Origin: Rhodospirillaceae bacterium
GTDB lineage: Bacteria; Pseudomonadota; Alphaproteobacteria; Rhodospirillales; Rhodospirillaceae
Reading direction: 5' to 3'
NCBI GenBank assembly: GCA_029243545.1
Contig: JAQWRV010000029.1
Coordinates: 98,295 to 162,294, forward strand
DNA length: 64,000 nucleotides
Of this stretch, positions 50,712 to 59,607 are shown piece after piece; position 1 is the first letter of the stretch; every line of letters starts with the position of its first letter. Below the pieces are notes generated by a model. It was not told where the DNA came from. It saw only the letters and a program-made list of their open reading frames with translations, and searched no databases. A program made the translations under genes and the position numbers.

Positions 50712-52277
50712 TCACACATCAAACTGTAATAGACGCTCGCCGAGCAATTTGCCGAAGGTAATTGACGGCGTCACCAGCATGCCGCCGCAAATGGCGCGGC
50801 CTGACGTAGCGCCGGTGCCGAGCAATTCGCCCGCCGCATAGAGTCCACCAATGGGCGATCCATCCTGCTTGATGACTTGCAGATCTTTGCCGACGGCTAT
50901 TCCTGCGAAGGTGGTCAGGAACCAGCTTTGTAAGCGTATGGCGTAGAAGGGGCCTTTTTCGATGGGTAACGGCATGTGCTCGCGGCCCAAATCATCGTGT
51001 CCTGTGACGCGCGCCATGTTGTACTTGGAAACGGTGCCGGTCAGGCCTTTGGCGTCGATGCCCGCTTTTTCTGCGAGCTCTTCCAGCGTGTCGGCCTTAA
51101 AGAAGTTGTGATAGCCCTCGTTAAAAGCGTCGGCGATGTTTTCTTTTTCCATCATGCCCATGAAGCCGCCTGAAATGAGCGGTGGGGCTTGGGTATGAAT
51201 TTCATGATCCCACACCGTCCAACACTCTTCGCCCGGTTGTTCCAGCAAGGCTTCTTCGTACGCAGCATGACTGAGGATATCTTCCTGCAGGAAGCGCTTG
51301 CCTTGCGCATCGACGATGATTTCCCAAGGTGGGCGGTCCCCTGGGAAGTGACGGGCCACGGCAACCATTGGTGCTGGATACTCTTCATCCCCGAGAATGG
51401 CACCGAACAGGGGTAAGTGGTTCTCGCCGTAGCGGACATAGCCGCCAACAGACGTACCAAGGGTAATGCCTGCGCCCTGGCTATAGGGGTAGGAGACGTC
51501 GGAATAGTCGATGGCGCCTTCGAGCTCTTCGAACATTTCAGAATTGGAGGCATAGCCACCGCTGGTGAGCACCACATTCTTGCCCATGTAGCGCGCCGTT
51601 TTACCGTCGGCATCGACCGTGGCGACGCCAACGACCCGGCCACTGTCATCTTGAATGAGATCGGTGGCCTCGGTGCTGGTTTTGATGGTTACAGCACCGG
51701 ACTCCATCAGCGGCTCAAGTTGCTTCTCAAAGAGGGCCAAAATGCCCATACCACCCTCTCTGTGCCAGGCGTAGCGCGCGTGACTATAGGGCTCATGGGT
51801 TGTGCCGGTGACAGGGTGGTGGGGGTAAACCTCAAAACCGTTATCCGTGAGCCAGTCAAAGGCTCCGGCGGCGTTTTCTGTCGCAAGACGCAGGATATCC
51901 GGATCAGCGGTGTTGTGGCTGATGTTCATAACATCGTCATAGTGGGACTGTGGGCTATCGCCCTCAATGCCTTTGGATTGTTGTAGTTTGGTTCCCGCGG
52001 CGCTCATCTGGCCACTCGAAAGGAAGAGGGTGCCACCGATGACCGGTGCGGCTTCGATGACGAGAACCTTGCCGCCACGTTGGCCGGCGAAAATGGCGGC
52101 TGGGAGGCCAGCCGTGCCACCGCCGACAATGACGGCGTCATAGTCAGCAGATTGGGCCTTGGCGCTGCGGCCTTTGGTCAGACCGATAGCTGCTGCTGCG
52201 GCGCTGACTGTGGATAGGAATTGCCGTTTGGATAGTTTCTGGGCCAAAGGGCTCCAAAAGTGAGTTTTGTTCGCCAT
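50712..52277 (-). CDS. Signal-bearing FAD-dependent dehydrogenase, paralogue 2
   Basis: A 521-residue flavoprotein closely resembling 16093-17637. The N-terminal signal is Tat-like with KR (LSKRQFLSTVSAAAAAIGL, then AKA). It then has YDAVIVGGGTAGLPAAIFAG, KVLVIEAAPVIGGTLFLSSG, HPVTGTTHEPYSHARYAW, NVVLTSGGYASNSEM and the C-terminal AAGELLGTGATSGRAICGGM. Family: fumarate reductase/KstD type FAD oxidoreductases; substrate unknown. GAGAGAG just before the ATG at 52277 supports that start. It is divergent from the five-gene methyltransferase array, and the shared 234-base intergenic region suggests joint control. Confidence 0.87.
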   Translation of the reverse strand: MANKTHFWSPLAQKLSKRQFLSTVSAAAAAIGLTKGRSAKAQSADYDAVIVGGGTAGLPAAIFAGQRGGKVLVIEAAPVIGGTLFLSSGQMSAAGTKLQQSKGIEGDSPQSHYDDVMNISHNTADPDILRLATENAAGAFDWLTDNGFEVYPHHPVTGTTHEPYSHARYAWHREGGMGILALFEKQLEPLMESGAVTIKTSTEATDLIQDDSGRVVGVATVDADGKTARYMGKNVVLTSGGYASNSEMFEELEGAIDYSDVSYPYSQGAGITLGTSVGGYVRYGENHLPLFGAILGDEEYPAPMVAVARHFPGDRPPWEIIVDAQGKRFLQEDILSHAAYEEALLEQPGEECWTVWDHEIHTQAPPLISGGFMGMMEKENIADAFNEGYHNFFKADTLEELAEKAGIDAKGLTGTVSKYNMARVTGHDDLGREHMPLPIEKGPFYAIRLQSWFLTTFAGIAVGKDLQVIKQDGSPIGGLYAAGELLGTGATSGRAICGGMLVTPSITFGKLLGERLLQFDV

Positions 52278-52511
52278 GATCTCTCTCTCTCCCTGAATGA
52301 TTTGAAAAGACCTTAGCTCACGGTTTCGCTCGAACCTAGCGCACAATGAGCGCGCCCGTATTGTGACCATGGCCTCTTGAAATGTCAGCTTAAAGCTTGG
52401 AATAACTGGAATCTTAGCGCTACAAAGCGCAGAATTAGAAATCTTTTCCGCGATTGTTCGTTTCCCGGGCCGCGCAATTCCGCCAGCTCATCAATTCTAG
52501 GGGGATCATCC

Positions 52512-53738
52512 ATGTCTCGCTTACTCAAAGACAAGAACACCAACCGCCGCGCGTTCCTGCTCGCAGGCTCGGCTGCCGCAGCCGTTGCCGCACCTTCGCT
52601 TAAGGCCATTGCCGAAGCTGCTGAATGGGACGCAGAACCCCGTGGAACGGTAGGCAGATTCCACGAGCGTCTGCCCAACCTGTTGGTCGAGAGCGAACAA
52701 GATTTCTACAGCGGTTTTCGCGATTGGCATACGCTAGAAATTATTGCAACATCGCAACGTAGAGCATTGGAAATACTCAAAGAAAACGGAATCGCCCCCG
52801 ACGAAAAGATCCCCATGGAAGACGTCATCGCGCTGATGGAGAATGATCCCATCATGGGCATGAGCGTACTGACTTGGGAAAATACACAGCAGGCTATATG
52901 GGACACGATTCAGCGGGTCTATCACGAGAACGCAGACCTCTATTTCGATGAAATGGAAGCCGCTGAAAAGATGGGCCCGGGCAGCATCGAACTGCATCCA
53001 GAAATGCACATTCCCCAATACGCCAGCTATGAGATTCACCTCCAGCCGGGCGGCTATGTAGGCGATCCGTTTGCCGGATATATTTATGTGCACGGCGAGA
53101 ACGCTGTCTTCTTCAACGGCAATCACCAGGATAATGCCCAACGATCGCTCGCCCGCCGGGTTCCGGCGCCACCCGACGGCAAGGTCAATCGTGTTCTCGA
53201 GCAAGGCTGCAGTTCCGGCCAGTTTACTCTCGCTCTCAAGGACAAGTGGCCTGAGGCAGAGGTTTGGGGCACAGACGTAGGTGCACCGATGATCCGTTAC
53301 GCCCATCAGAAGTCCGTCGATCTCGGCATGGAAACGCACTACATGCAGGAACTCAGTGAAGAGAGCCGTTTCCCCGACGAGCATTTCGACGTGATCACCA
53401 ACAACCTTCTGTACCACGAATTACCGGAAAAAATCGGCATTGGCGTCATTGAGGAAAGTTTCCGTACTTTGCGTCCGGGCGGGATTTTCTTCCCCATAGA
53501 CCAGTACACCGAGAATGCGCCCAATATGACGGCGTTCGGCCGGTTCTGGGGCTGGCGGGACTACCGCTGGAACGAAGAAGTCTGGCGCTTTGAATACGAA
53601 AACTTGGACATGGAAGGCGAAATGCGCAAAGCCGGCTTCGAAGTAGTCAGGGGCCCAGTCGTGCGCCGCGGCAATCGTGGTCTGTATTCCGAGGATGGCC
53701 GTCCGTTAGGCAATGTCATGGGCATCAAGCCCGCTTAG
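52512..53738 (+). CDS. Tat-tagged SAM methyltransferase, array copy 1
   Basis: A 408-residue protein and first of five tandem paralogues. The N-terminus is a Tat signal (TNRRAFLLAGSAAAAVAAPS). The unknown shared domain follows (EPRGTVGRFHERLPNLLVES, then YEIHLQPGGYVGDPFAG), and then a class I methyltransferase core: VLEQGCSSGQFTLALKD, AEVWGTDVGAPMIRYAH, FPDEHFDVITNNLLYHELPE, RTLRPGGIFFPIDQY. It differs most from the others: KHEIH is YEIH here, and its C-terminus has an insertion before GNVMGIKPA. ATG 52512 follows GGGGGATC. Target unknown. Confidence 0.85.
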   Translation: MSRLLKDKNTNRRAFLLAGSAAAAVAAPSLKAIAEAAEWDAEPRGTVGRFHERLPNLLVESEQDFYSGFRDWHTLEIIATSQRRALEILKENGIAPDEKIPMEDVIALMENDPIMGMSVLTWENTQQAIWDTIQRVYHENADLYFDEMEAAEKMGPGSIELHPEMHIPQYASYEIHLQPGGYVGDPFAGYIYVHGENAVFFNGNHQDNAQRSLARRVPAPPDGKVNRVLEQGCSSGQFTLALKDKWPEAEVWGTDVGAPMIRYAHQKSVDLGMETHYMQELSEESRFPDEHFDVITNNLLYHELPEKIGIGVIEESFRTLRPGGIFFPIDQYTENAPNMTAFGRFWGWRDYRWNEEVWRFEYENLDMEGEMRKAGFEVVRGPVVRRGNRGLYSEDGRPLGNVMGIKPA

Positions 53739-53760
53739 GGCTCAAGGAGAGCAATTTTAT

Positions 53761-54945
53761 ATGTTTGATCGTCGGACTTTGTTTCAGGCCGCTGCTGGAA
53801 TAGGCGGGGCACTTACTGCCTTTGCGGGCGGGCGTAAGGCGGAGGCCAAGTTACCCAAGGGTTCTGATCTAGAGCCGCGGGGCACCGACCGACGCCTGGA
53901 ACGGCTTCCGAGCTTGGATGTGGAGAGCCGTGAGGATTTCCTTACGCAGTTGCGCATCTGGTCTGGCCGGGATGTCAGACGTGTGGCAAATCGCCGGGCC
54001 AACAAAATCCTTAAAAATAAGGGGCTCAGCCCACGCGATCCTATGTCCTATGTGGAAGCCGCCAAATTGCTTGAAGATGATCATATTATTGGTTTGAGTG
54101 GCCGGGCTTGGATTAGCGTCCAGCAGATTATGTGGAAGAACCTCCAAGATGAATTCCACTCTAACGGGGACGCCTATCTCGAAGAATTAGAAGCGGCTGA
54201 TACGGCTGGTCCGGGTTCCGTGGATCTGAATCCTGACATGGATATTCCAATGTACGCTAAACACGAGATACACATGCAGCCAGGCGGATATGTGGGTGAT
54301 CCTTTGGGCGGTTACGTCTACCACTACGGAACGAACAACTTCTGGCAGGGCCGCAATTATCAAGACGAAATGGATCAGCAACTAGCTGAAACCATTCCTA
54401 TTCCCAAAGACGGCAAGGTCAAACGGATTTTGCACTTGGGCTGCAGTGTCGGACAGCTGACCTGCCGCATTAAGGAAAAATATCCAGACGCCGAGGTGTG
54501 GGGCCTGGATGTGGGCGGTCCCATGGTGCGTTATGCCCATATGCGGGCGGCGGACCTAGATATCGACGTTCATTTTGCCCAGCGGCTGGCAGAGGACACC
54601 AAGTTCCCCGATGGTCATTTTGATTTGGTGACGTCGTTCTTGCTCTTCCATGAAGTCACCTCAGAAGCGGCAGAACAGATTATCCAAGAGGGGTACCGCT
54701 TACTCCGGCCTGGAGGCGTGTTCTTCGCGCGAGATCATAGAGATAAGCCTACAACGACAACGACTGCCATGGCAGGTTATGCCCAATACTGGAATTGGCG
54801 GTGGAACCACGAAGTATGGATGATGGACCACCTGAGCAATGACTATCCCAAATTGATGGCGGGCGCCGGATTTGATGTGGATACAGAAACACCGGGCAAT
54901 TATTCTGGATTTGGCGGTAATGTGATGGGCGTAAAGCCCGCCTAA
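53761..54945 (+). CDS. Tat-like SAM methyltransferase, array copy 2
   Basis: A 394-residue protein beginning MFDRRTLFQAAAGIGGALTA with a signal-like hydrophobic run ending near AEA. Residues about 37-200 are the shared unknown domain (LEPRGTDRRLERLPSLDVES; KHEIHMQPGGYVGDPLGG at 167-184; HYGTNNFW). The methyltransferase core spans about 220-340: ILHLGCSVGQLTCRIKEK, VWGLDVGGPMVRYAH (Asp250), FPDGHFDLVTSFLLFHEV, YRLLRPGGVFFARD. It ends GNVMGVKPA. It starts 22 bases after copy 1 with AAGGAGAG in front, so they share a transcript. Closest to copy 3. Confidence 0.85.
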   Translation: MFDRRTLFQAAAGIGGALTAFAGGRKAEAKLPKGSDLEPRGTDRRLERLPSLDVESREDFLTQLRIWSGRDVRRVANRRANKILKNKGLSPRDPMSYVEAAKLLEDDHIIGLSGRAWISVQQIMWKNLQDEFHSNGDAYLEELEAADTAGPGSVDLNPDMDIPMYAKHEIHMQPGGYVGDPLGGYVYHYGTNNFWQGRNYQDEMDQQLAETIPIPKDGKVKRILHLGCSVGQLTCRIKEKYPDAEVWGLDVGGPMVRYAHMRAADLDIDVHFAQRLAEDTKFPDGHFDLVTSFLLFHEVTSEAAEQIIQEGYRLLRPGGVFFARDHRDKPTTTTTAMAGYAQYWNWRWNHEVWMMDHLSNDYPKLMAGAGFDVDTETPGNYSGFGGNVMGVKPA

Positions 54946-54965
54946 CAGAGAAAAGTGGGTAAGAT

Positions 54966-56153
54966 ATGTTTGATCGCAGAGCACTTTTTCAGGCTACGAC
55001 AGCAATAGGCGGAGTTCTCACTGGTTTCCTCGGCGGACGCAGGGCTGAAGCCAAACTACCAAAAAAGGCCGATGTTGAACCGCGCGGCACCGACCGTCGG
55101 CTTGAACGTCTTCCCACCTTGGACGTGGAAAGCCGCGAGGACTTCCTCACCCGCTTCCGCACCTGGGTGAACAGTGATGTACGCCGCGTCGCATCTGAGC
55201 GGGGTGACAAAATCATGGAGGCAAAAGGCCTCGACCCCCGTGGCGACATGACCTACGAGGAGGCCGTCGCCCATTTGGAGGACGATCACATCGTAGGACT
55301 TAGTGCCCGGGCTTGGATCAGCGCCCAGCAAATCATGTGGAAGAACCTGCAAGATGAGTTCCACGACAATGCAGACGCCTATCTCGCCGAAATGGAAGCG
55401 GCGGACAACAGGGGGCCGGGTAAGCTGGAACTGAACCCGGACATGCATATTCCCCTGTACTGCAAACATGAAATCCACATGCAGCCTGGTGGTTATGTGG
55501 GCGATCCCCTTGGCGGGTACGTCTATCACTACGGCACCAACAACTTCTGGGAAGGCCGCAACAGCCAGGACGAAATGGATACCCAGATAGCCAAGGTCGT
55601 GCCGGTGCCCAAGGACGGCAAGATTAAACGCATCCTGCATATGGGCTGCAGTTCCGGTCAATTGACGCTGCGCTTACAAGAACTCTATCCGGACGCTGAA
55701 GTCTGGGGTGTCGACGTTGGCGGCCCAATGGTGCGCTATGCCCATATGCGGGCTGTTGATCTTGGCGTTGGAGCTAACTTCCGCCAGGCGCTGGCTGAAG
55801 AAACAGGTTTCCCGGATGGTTATTTCGATATTGTCACCTCCTTTTTGTTGTTCCATGAGGTCAGCTCGGAAGGGGCGGAAGCGATCATAAACGAAGGGCA
55901 CCGGGTGCTGCGGCCGGGTGGTGTGTTCTATTCACGCGATCAAAACGACTGGTCTAAATTGCCAAACAGAACCGCTTTCCAAAACTATCAAGGCTACTGG
56001 ATTAACCGCTGGAATCATGAGGTTTGGCAGCGGGAACACCGCTCCAACGATTATCCCAAGCTGTTGTCCAACGCTGGGTTTGAAGTTGGTCAGCCGCGCG
56101 AAGGCAGGAGCACCATGGCTAAGGCTGCATTGATGGGTACCAAACCGGCGTAG
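54966..56153 (+). CDS. Tat-like SAM methyltransferase, array copy 3
   Basis: A 395-residue paralogue, nearly collinear with copy 2: MFDRRALFQATTAIGGVLTG, VEPRGTDRRLERLPTLDVES, KHEIHMQPGGYVGDPLGG, ILHMGCSSGQLTLRLQEL, VWGVDVGGPMVRYAHMRAVD, FPDGYFDIVTSFLLFHEVSS and HRVLRPGGVFYSRDQND. It begins 20 bases after copy 2. High likeness of copies 2 and 3 points to the latest duplication in the array. Product is predicted to be exported in folded form if the RR signal works. Confidence 0.85.
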   Translation: MFDRRALFQATTAIGGVLTGFLGGRRAEAKLPKKADVEPRGTDRRLERLPTLDVESREDFLTRFRTWVNSDVRRVASERGDKIMEAKGLDPRGDMTYEEAVAHLEDDHIVGLSARAWISAQQIMWKNLQDEFHDNADAYLAEMEAADNRGPGKLELNPDMHIPLYCKHEIHMQPGGYVGDPLGGYVYHYGTNNFWEGRNSQDEMDTQIAKVVPVPKDGKIKRILHMGCSSGQLTLRLQELYPDAEVWGVDVGGPMVRYAHMRAVDLGVGANFRQALAEETGFPDGYFDIVTSFLLFHEVSSEGAEAIINEGHRVLRPGGVFYSRDQNDWSKLPNRTAFQNYQGYWINRWNHEVWQREHRSNDYPKLLSNAGFEVGQPREGRSTMAKAALMGTKPA

Positions 56154-56201
56154 GCAGTTCGACCCGATATAAACGGCTTATATTTGCATTTGCATTATGT
56201 A

Positions 56202-56217
56202 TTGGTGTGAACACCAA
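56202..56217. promoter_or_regulatory. Perfect inverted repeat in front of array copy 4
   Basis: TTGGTGT-GA-ACACCAA (seven-base arms around two bases) in the 106-base gap between copies 3 and 4. Size and symmetry suit a dimeric repressor operator. It could equally be a small hairpin; it has no T-run, so termination is less likely. No regulator gene is adjacent. Confidence 0.4.
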
Positions 56218-56259
56218 CGCGTTTGCTAGAGTGCCTTCATATTTGAAGGAGAACGAATT

Positions 56260-57462
56260 ATGCTCGATCGTCGCGCACTGTTTCCAGCCTTTACCGGTCT
56301 CGGCGCGGCTGCCGCGTCGTTGTTTAGCGGCAAGGCCGCCAAAGCCGGAACACAACCTAATTTTGCTGTTGGATTTGCAGGGGATGTCGAACCCCGCGGC
56401 ACGGATGATCGTCTTGAGCGTTTACCAACGCTCGATCTTGAAAGCCAGCAAGATTTTCTGACTGGTTTCCGGTCCTGGGGTGGCAGCGGCTTTAGACGTA
56501 TTGCCGGTAAACGGACCCAAGCGCTTTTCGAGGCCAAGGGGCTCGACCCCAACGACGATCCATCTTTGGAAACCGTATTAGATATCCTCGGTGATGATCC
56601 GGTTATGGGGGCGAACGTCCGGACGTGGGTCTCCAACCAGCTGTTAACCTGGAAGACAATCCAGGATTACGTTCACGCCAACGCCGACACCTATCTGGCT
56701 GAGATGGAAGCCACGGATAATATTGGGCCTGGCACTCTTGAACTGAACCCTGATGTGCCACTGCCCGACCACGTGAAACATGAAATTCACATCATGCCCG
56801 GCGGCTATGTGGGCGATCCTCTGGGGGGGCACGTCTATCACTACGGCACCAATAATTTCTATGGCGGCGGTAATTTCCAAGACGAAGTGCATATCGACTT
56901 GGCAAGCAAGATTGCAGTGCCTGAAGACGGCAAAGTTTTGCGCATTCTCGATGTTGGCTGCACCACAGGGCAGATGACTGTGGCCCTAAAGGAGCGCTTC
57001 CCTAATGCGGAAATTTGGGGGATCGATGCCGGCGGGCCCATGCTGCGGTATGGCCACATGCGCGCTGTCGATTTAGGTGTCGATGTTAATTTCGCTCAGC
57101 GTTTGGCTGAAGACACCAAATTCCCTGATGGCTTCTTTGATGTCGTCACCTCGTACATTCTGTACCACGAGATGCCAGCAGAGATCTCCAGGCAGTCGGT
57201 CACAGAAGCCCACAGAATTCTGCGTCCAGGCGGCGTGTTCTTTCCCATCGATTTCTATACGGGGAGCAATGTCGTAACCAAACAGGCTCATCTAAAATTC
57301 CGCCGCTGGTGGGACCATCGCTGGAATGACGAAGTCTGGTTCCAGGAATATGATGGGTTTGATATGCCAAAAGCCATGCGGGAGGCGGGTTTTGCCGTCA
57401 ATGAAGAGGGGCCGGCGGCTTGGATCGGTAATAAGAACCTGCTCGCGACCAAGCTGTCCTAG
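56260..57462 (+). CDS. Tat-like SAM methyltransferase, array copy 4
   Basis: A 400-residue paralogue beginning MLDRRALFPAFTGLGAAAAS. It shows VEPRGTDDRLERLPTLDLES, KHEIHIMPGGYVGDPLGGHV, YHYGTNNFYGG, then ILDVGCTTGQMTVALKE, IWGIDAGGPMLRYGHMRAVD, FPDGFFDVVTSYILYHEMPA and HRILRPGGVFFPIDFYTG. It has its own AAGGAG ribosome site and a 106-base leader with an inverted repeat, so it may have its own promoter. The PIDFYTG segment groups it with copies 1 and 5 rather than 2 and 3. Confidence 0.85.
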   Translation: MLDRRALFPAFTGLGAAAASLFSGKAAKAGTQPNFAVGFAGDVEPRGTDDRLERLPTLDLESQQDFLTGFRSWGGSGFRRIAGKRTQALFEAKGLDPNDDPSLETVLDILGDDPVMGANVRTWVSNQLLTWKTIQDYVHANADTYLAEMEATDNIGPGTLELNPDVPLPDHVKHEIHIMPGGYVGDPLGGHVYHYGTNNFYGGGNFQDEVHIDLASKIAVPEDGKVLRILDVGCTTGQMTVALKERFPNAEIWGIDAGGPMLRYGHMRAVDLGVDVNFAQRLAEDTKFPDGFFDVVTSYILYHEMPAEISRQSVTEAHRILRPGGVFFPIDFYTGSNVVTKQAHLKFRRWWDHRWNDEVWFQEYDGFDMPKAMREAGFAVNEEGPAAWIGNKNLLATKLS

Positions 57463-57572
57463 GCAAAGCGTGAGGCGGAGTCATCCAAATCCTTTGATTT
57501 TGTGGCCTTGAAGGGGCATCATCGGCACATAACGTTTGCCTTTTGACCTAACCTCTCCCAAGGAGGCCTCTC

Positions 57573-58763
57573 ATGCTTGATCGTCGCACGTTGTTTGGTG
57601 CCACTGCCGCCACAACCGCTTTTGTTTCATCGCTGATTGGCGGCCGTAAGGCTAAAGCGGCCAAATCCGCCGCTGTCACATTTAACGATGTTGAAGAACG
57701 CGGAACTAAAGGCAGGTTAGAACGTCTTCCCGCGCTTGACCTGGAAAGTACCCAGGACTTCCTTACCGGCTTTAGGAATCTTGTAAACGGGGACATGCGT
57801 CGGTTGGCGGCAAAACGTTTTTCTGAGATTCTTGAAGAAAACGGCTACGAGAAAGATGCCGACATCCCGCTTGAAAAGATTTTCGAGCTGGTGAAAGACG
57901 ACCACCGGGTGATGATGTCGGTGCGCGGTTGGGTCTCTAATCAGCAGCTGACTTGGAAGCAAGTTCAAGACTACTTCCATGCCAATGCTGACAAGTATTT
58001 CGCTGAAATGGAATCTGCGGACAATTCCGGACCTGGGTCTCTAGAACTAAATCCTGGTATTGAGCCGGAATACACCAAGCACGAAATTCATATCCAGCCA
58101 GGCGGTTATACGGGCGACCCGTTTGCGGGCTACATCAACTACTATGGCGTCAATAATTTCTATGGCGGCAGCAACTACGACGACGAAGTGCAAGCTGCCA
58201 TTGCGGAGCGGGTGCAAACGCCTCCGGACGGGATGGTGGGGCGCATTCTTGATCTGGGCTGTGCTACTGGCCGCCTCACCATTGCCATGAAAGATCGTTT
58301 CCCAGACGCAGAAGTGTGGGGCATTGATGTGGGTGGCCCGATGGTGCGTTTTGCCCATACTCGCTGTGTTGATATGGGCAAGGATGTCCATTTTGCTCAA
58401 CGTCTTGCTGAAGAGACCAAATTTCCTGATAACCATTTTGATATGGTGGTTTCGTACATCATGTTCCACGAGGTAACGGCGGACGCGCAAGATAAAATTA
58501 TCGCCGAAGCCATGCGCGTCTTGCGTCCAGGCGGCGTATTTTTCCCCATGGATTTCCGCACCGGCAAGCAAGCGGCTACGAATACCGCCTATCGTAAGTT
58601 TTCAACTTGGTGGGATCACCGTTGGAACGGAGAGCCGTGGCGTTTTGAGTATGCCTCGCGCGATTTTGGCGACCTGGTTGCCAGTTACGGCTTCGAAGTG
58701 GATGAAACAGTTCCAGCAGCACGCCGCGGTCATGGTGCCATCATGGCGGTCAAGCCAGCGTAA
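57573..58763 (+). CDS. Tat-like SAM methyltransferase, array copy 5
   Basis: A 396-residue paralogue beginning MLDRRTLFGATAATTAFVSS. Shared-domain motifs are VEERGTKGRLERLPALDLES, KHEIHIQPGGYTGDPFAG and NNFYGGSNYDDE; the core has ILDLGCATGRLTIAMKD, VWGIDVGGPMVRFAH, FPDNHFDMVVSYIMFHEV and MRVLRPGGVFFPMDFRTG. A full AAGGAGG at 57560-57566 sits six bases before the ATG, the strongest ribosome site of the array. A rho-independent terminator follows at 58791. Confidence 0.86.
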   Translation: MLDRRTLFGATAATTAFVSSLIGGRKAKAAKSAAVTFNDVEERGTKGRLERLPALDLESTQDFLTGFRNLVNGDMRRLAAKRFSEILEENGYEKDADIPLEKIFELVKDDHRVMMSVRGWVSNQQLTWKQVQDYFHANADKYFAEMESADNSGPGSLELNPGIEPEYTKHEIHIQPGGYTGDPFAGYINYYGVNNFYGGSNYDDEVQAAIAERVQTPPDGMVGRILDLGCATGRLTIAMKDRFPDAEVWGIDVGGPMVRFAHTRCVDMGKDVHFAQRLAEETKFPDNHFDMVVSYIMFHEVTADAQDKIIAEAMRVLRPGGVFFPMDFRTGKQAATNTAYRKFSTWWDHRWNGEPWRFEYASRDFGDLVASYGFEVDETVPAARRGHGAIMAVKPA

Positions 58764-58790
58764 CCACATCGTCTTATAATAGAGTTTGGA

Positions 58791-58822
58791 ACAGCCCCGC
58801 CTAACCAGCGGGGCTGTTTGTA
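58791..58822 (+). terminator. Rho-independent terminator of the methyltransferase array
   Basis: ACAGCCCCGC (58791-58800) pairs perfectly with GCGGGGCTGT (58808-58817) around a seven-base loop, followed by TTGTATT. It lies 28 bases after copy 5 and marks the end of the array; the next gene is on the opposite strand. Confidence 0.85.
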
Positions 58823-58848
58823 TTCCGGCTAAAACTAACTCTACCTTT

Positions 58849-59598
58849 TTAGTTGCGCACCCTAATCATCGCCATCGGGGCAGGGACATGAGCTTCGCCG
58901 AGAATAAGTGCCTTGGCATATTCTGGAGCAATAAGATGGCAATACAATGCGCCGCGAAAACGTTCCGGCACTAACTTGAATATTAGACTTGTCCAATCAA
59001 CCCGCAGTCCTTTGGACTGGATGTGCAGGTGCCCGTCTTCTCCGCGATATGCCATATCAAATGGTTTTAGCCAGTTAACGCCCATGAATTCCGTTAGATC
59101 ATCATCAAACACGATTTGCTCGTCTGCTATTACGCGTTGTTCTGATTCCGTATCTGAGAGGCTGGCGATAACGGCGGCCATGTTTTCCCTGTTGATCGCT
59201 TCACAAGAACGAGGTTCTTCGCTGGTGGCCGTTTCACCGTAAAACTCACGAATGTGATCGGGCGTTTTCATCTTGCAAGACACCATTCGCGGAAGGTTAT
59301 CTTCTCCCAGTTCCGTGAATTGTTCATTGCGCAATGGATCGATTGAGGCTTTTGAGAGAACAAAGGTTTCTTTATCGGAATGCACGATATTCTGAGCAGG
59401 AATAGTATTTCCCATGATGGAGGTTTGAATTTCTGTACAGAAGGTATCTGTGATCGCTGATTGTCCAGCGGCAAATGACGCAATCGGCTGGAGCAATAAA
59501 GCGACAATCGAGACGACAGTAAGGAAGAGGCGGGGGGGCAGAATCAATCTCCTCTTAGTGGAGGCTGGATTATGGCTGCCGAGCGGATAAGTAGCCAT
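58849..59598 (-). CDS. Secreted protein of unknown function
   Basis: A 249-residue protein with a signal peptide (PPRLFLTVVSIVALLLQPIA, cleavage near SFA). The mature part has FCTEIQTSIMGN, LPRMVSCKMKTPDHIREFYG, FMGVNWLKPFDMAYRGEDG and FRGALYCHLIAPEYAKALIL. Four Cys residues suggest disulphides in the periplasm. I do not recognise the family. It converges on the methyltransferase array and is followed upstream by a SUMF1 remnant on the same strand. Confidence 0.75.
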   Translation of the reverse strand: MATYPLGSHNPASTKRRLILPPRLFLTVVSIVALLLQPIASFAAGQSAITDTFCTEIQTSIMGNTIPAQNIVHSDKETFVLSKASIDPLRNEQFTELGEDNLPRMVSCKMKTPDHIREFYGETATSEEPRSCEAINRENMAAVIASLSDTESEQRVIADEQIVFDDDLTEFMGVNWLKPFDMAYRGEDGHLHIQSKGLRVDWTSLIFKLVPERFRGALYCHLIAPEYAKALILGEAHVPAPMAMIRVRN

Positions 59599-59607
59599 TA
59601 GAACTAT

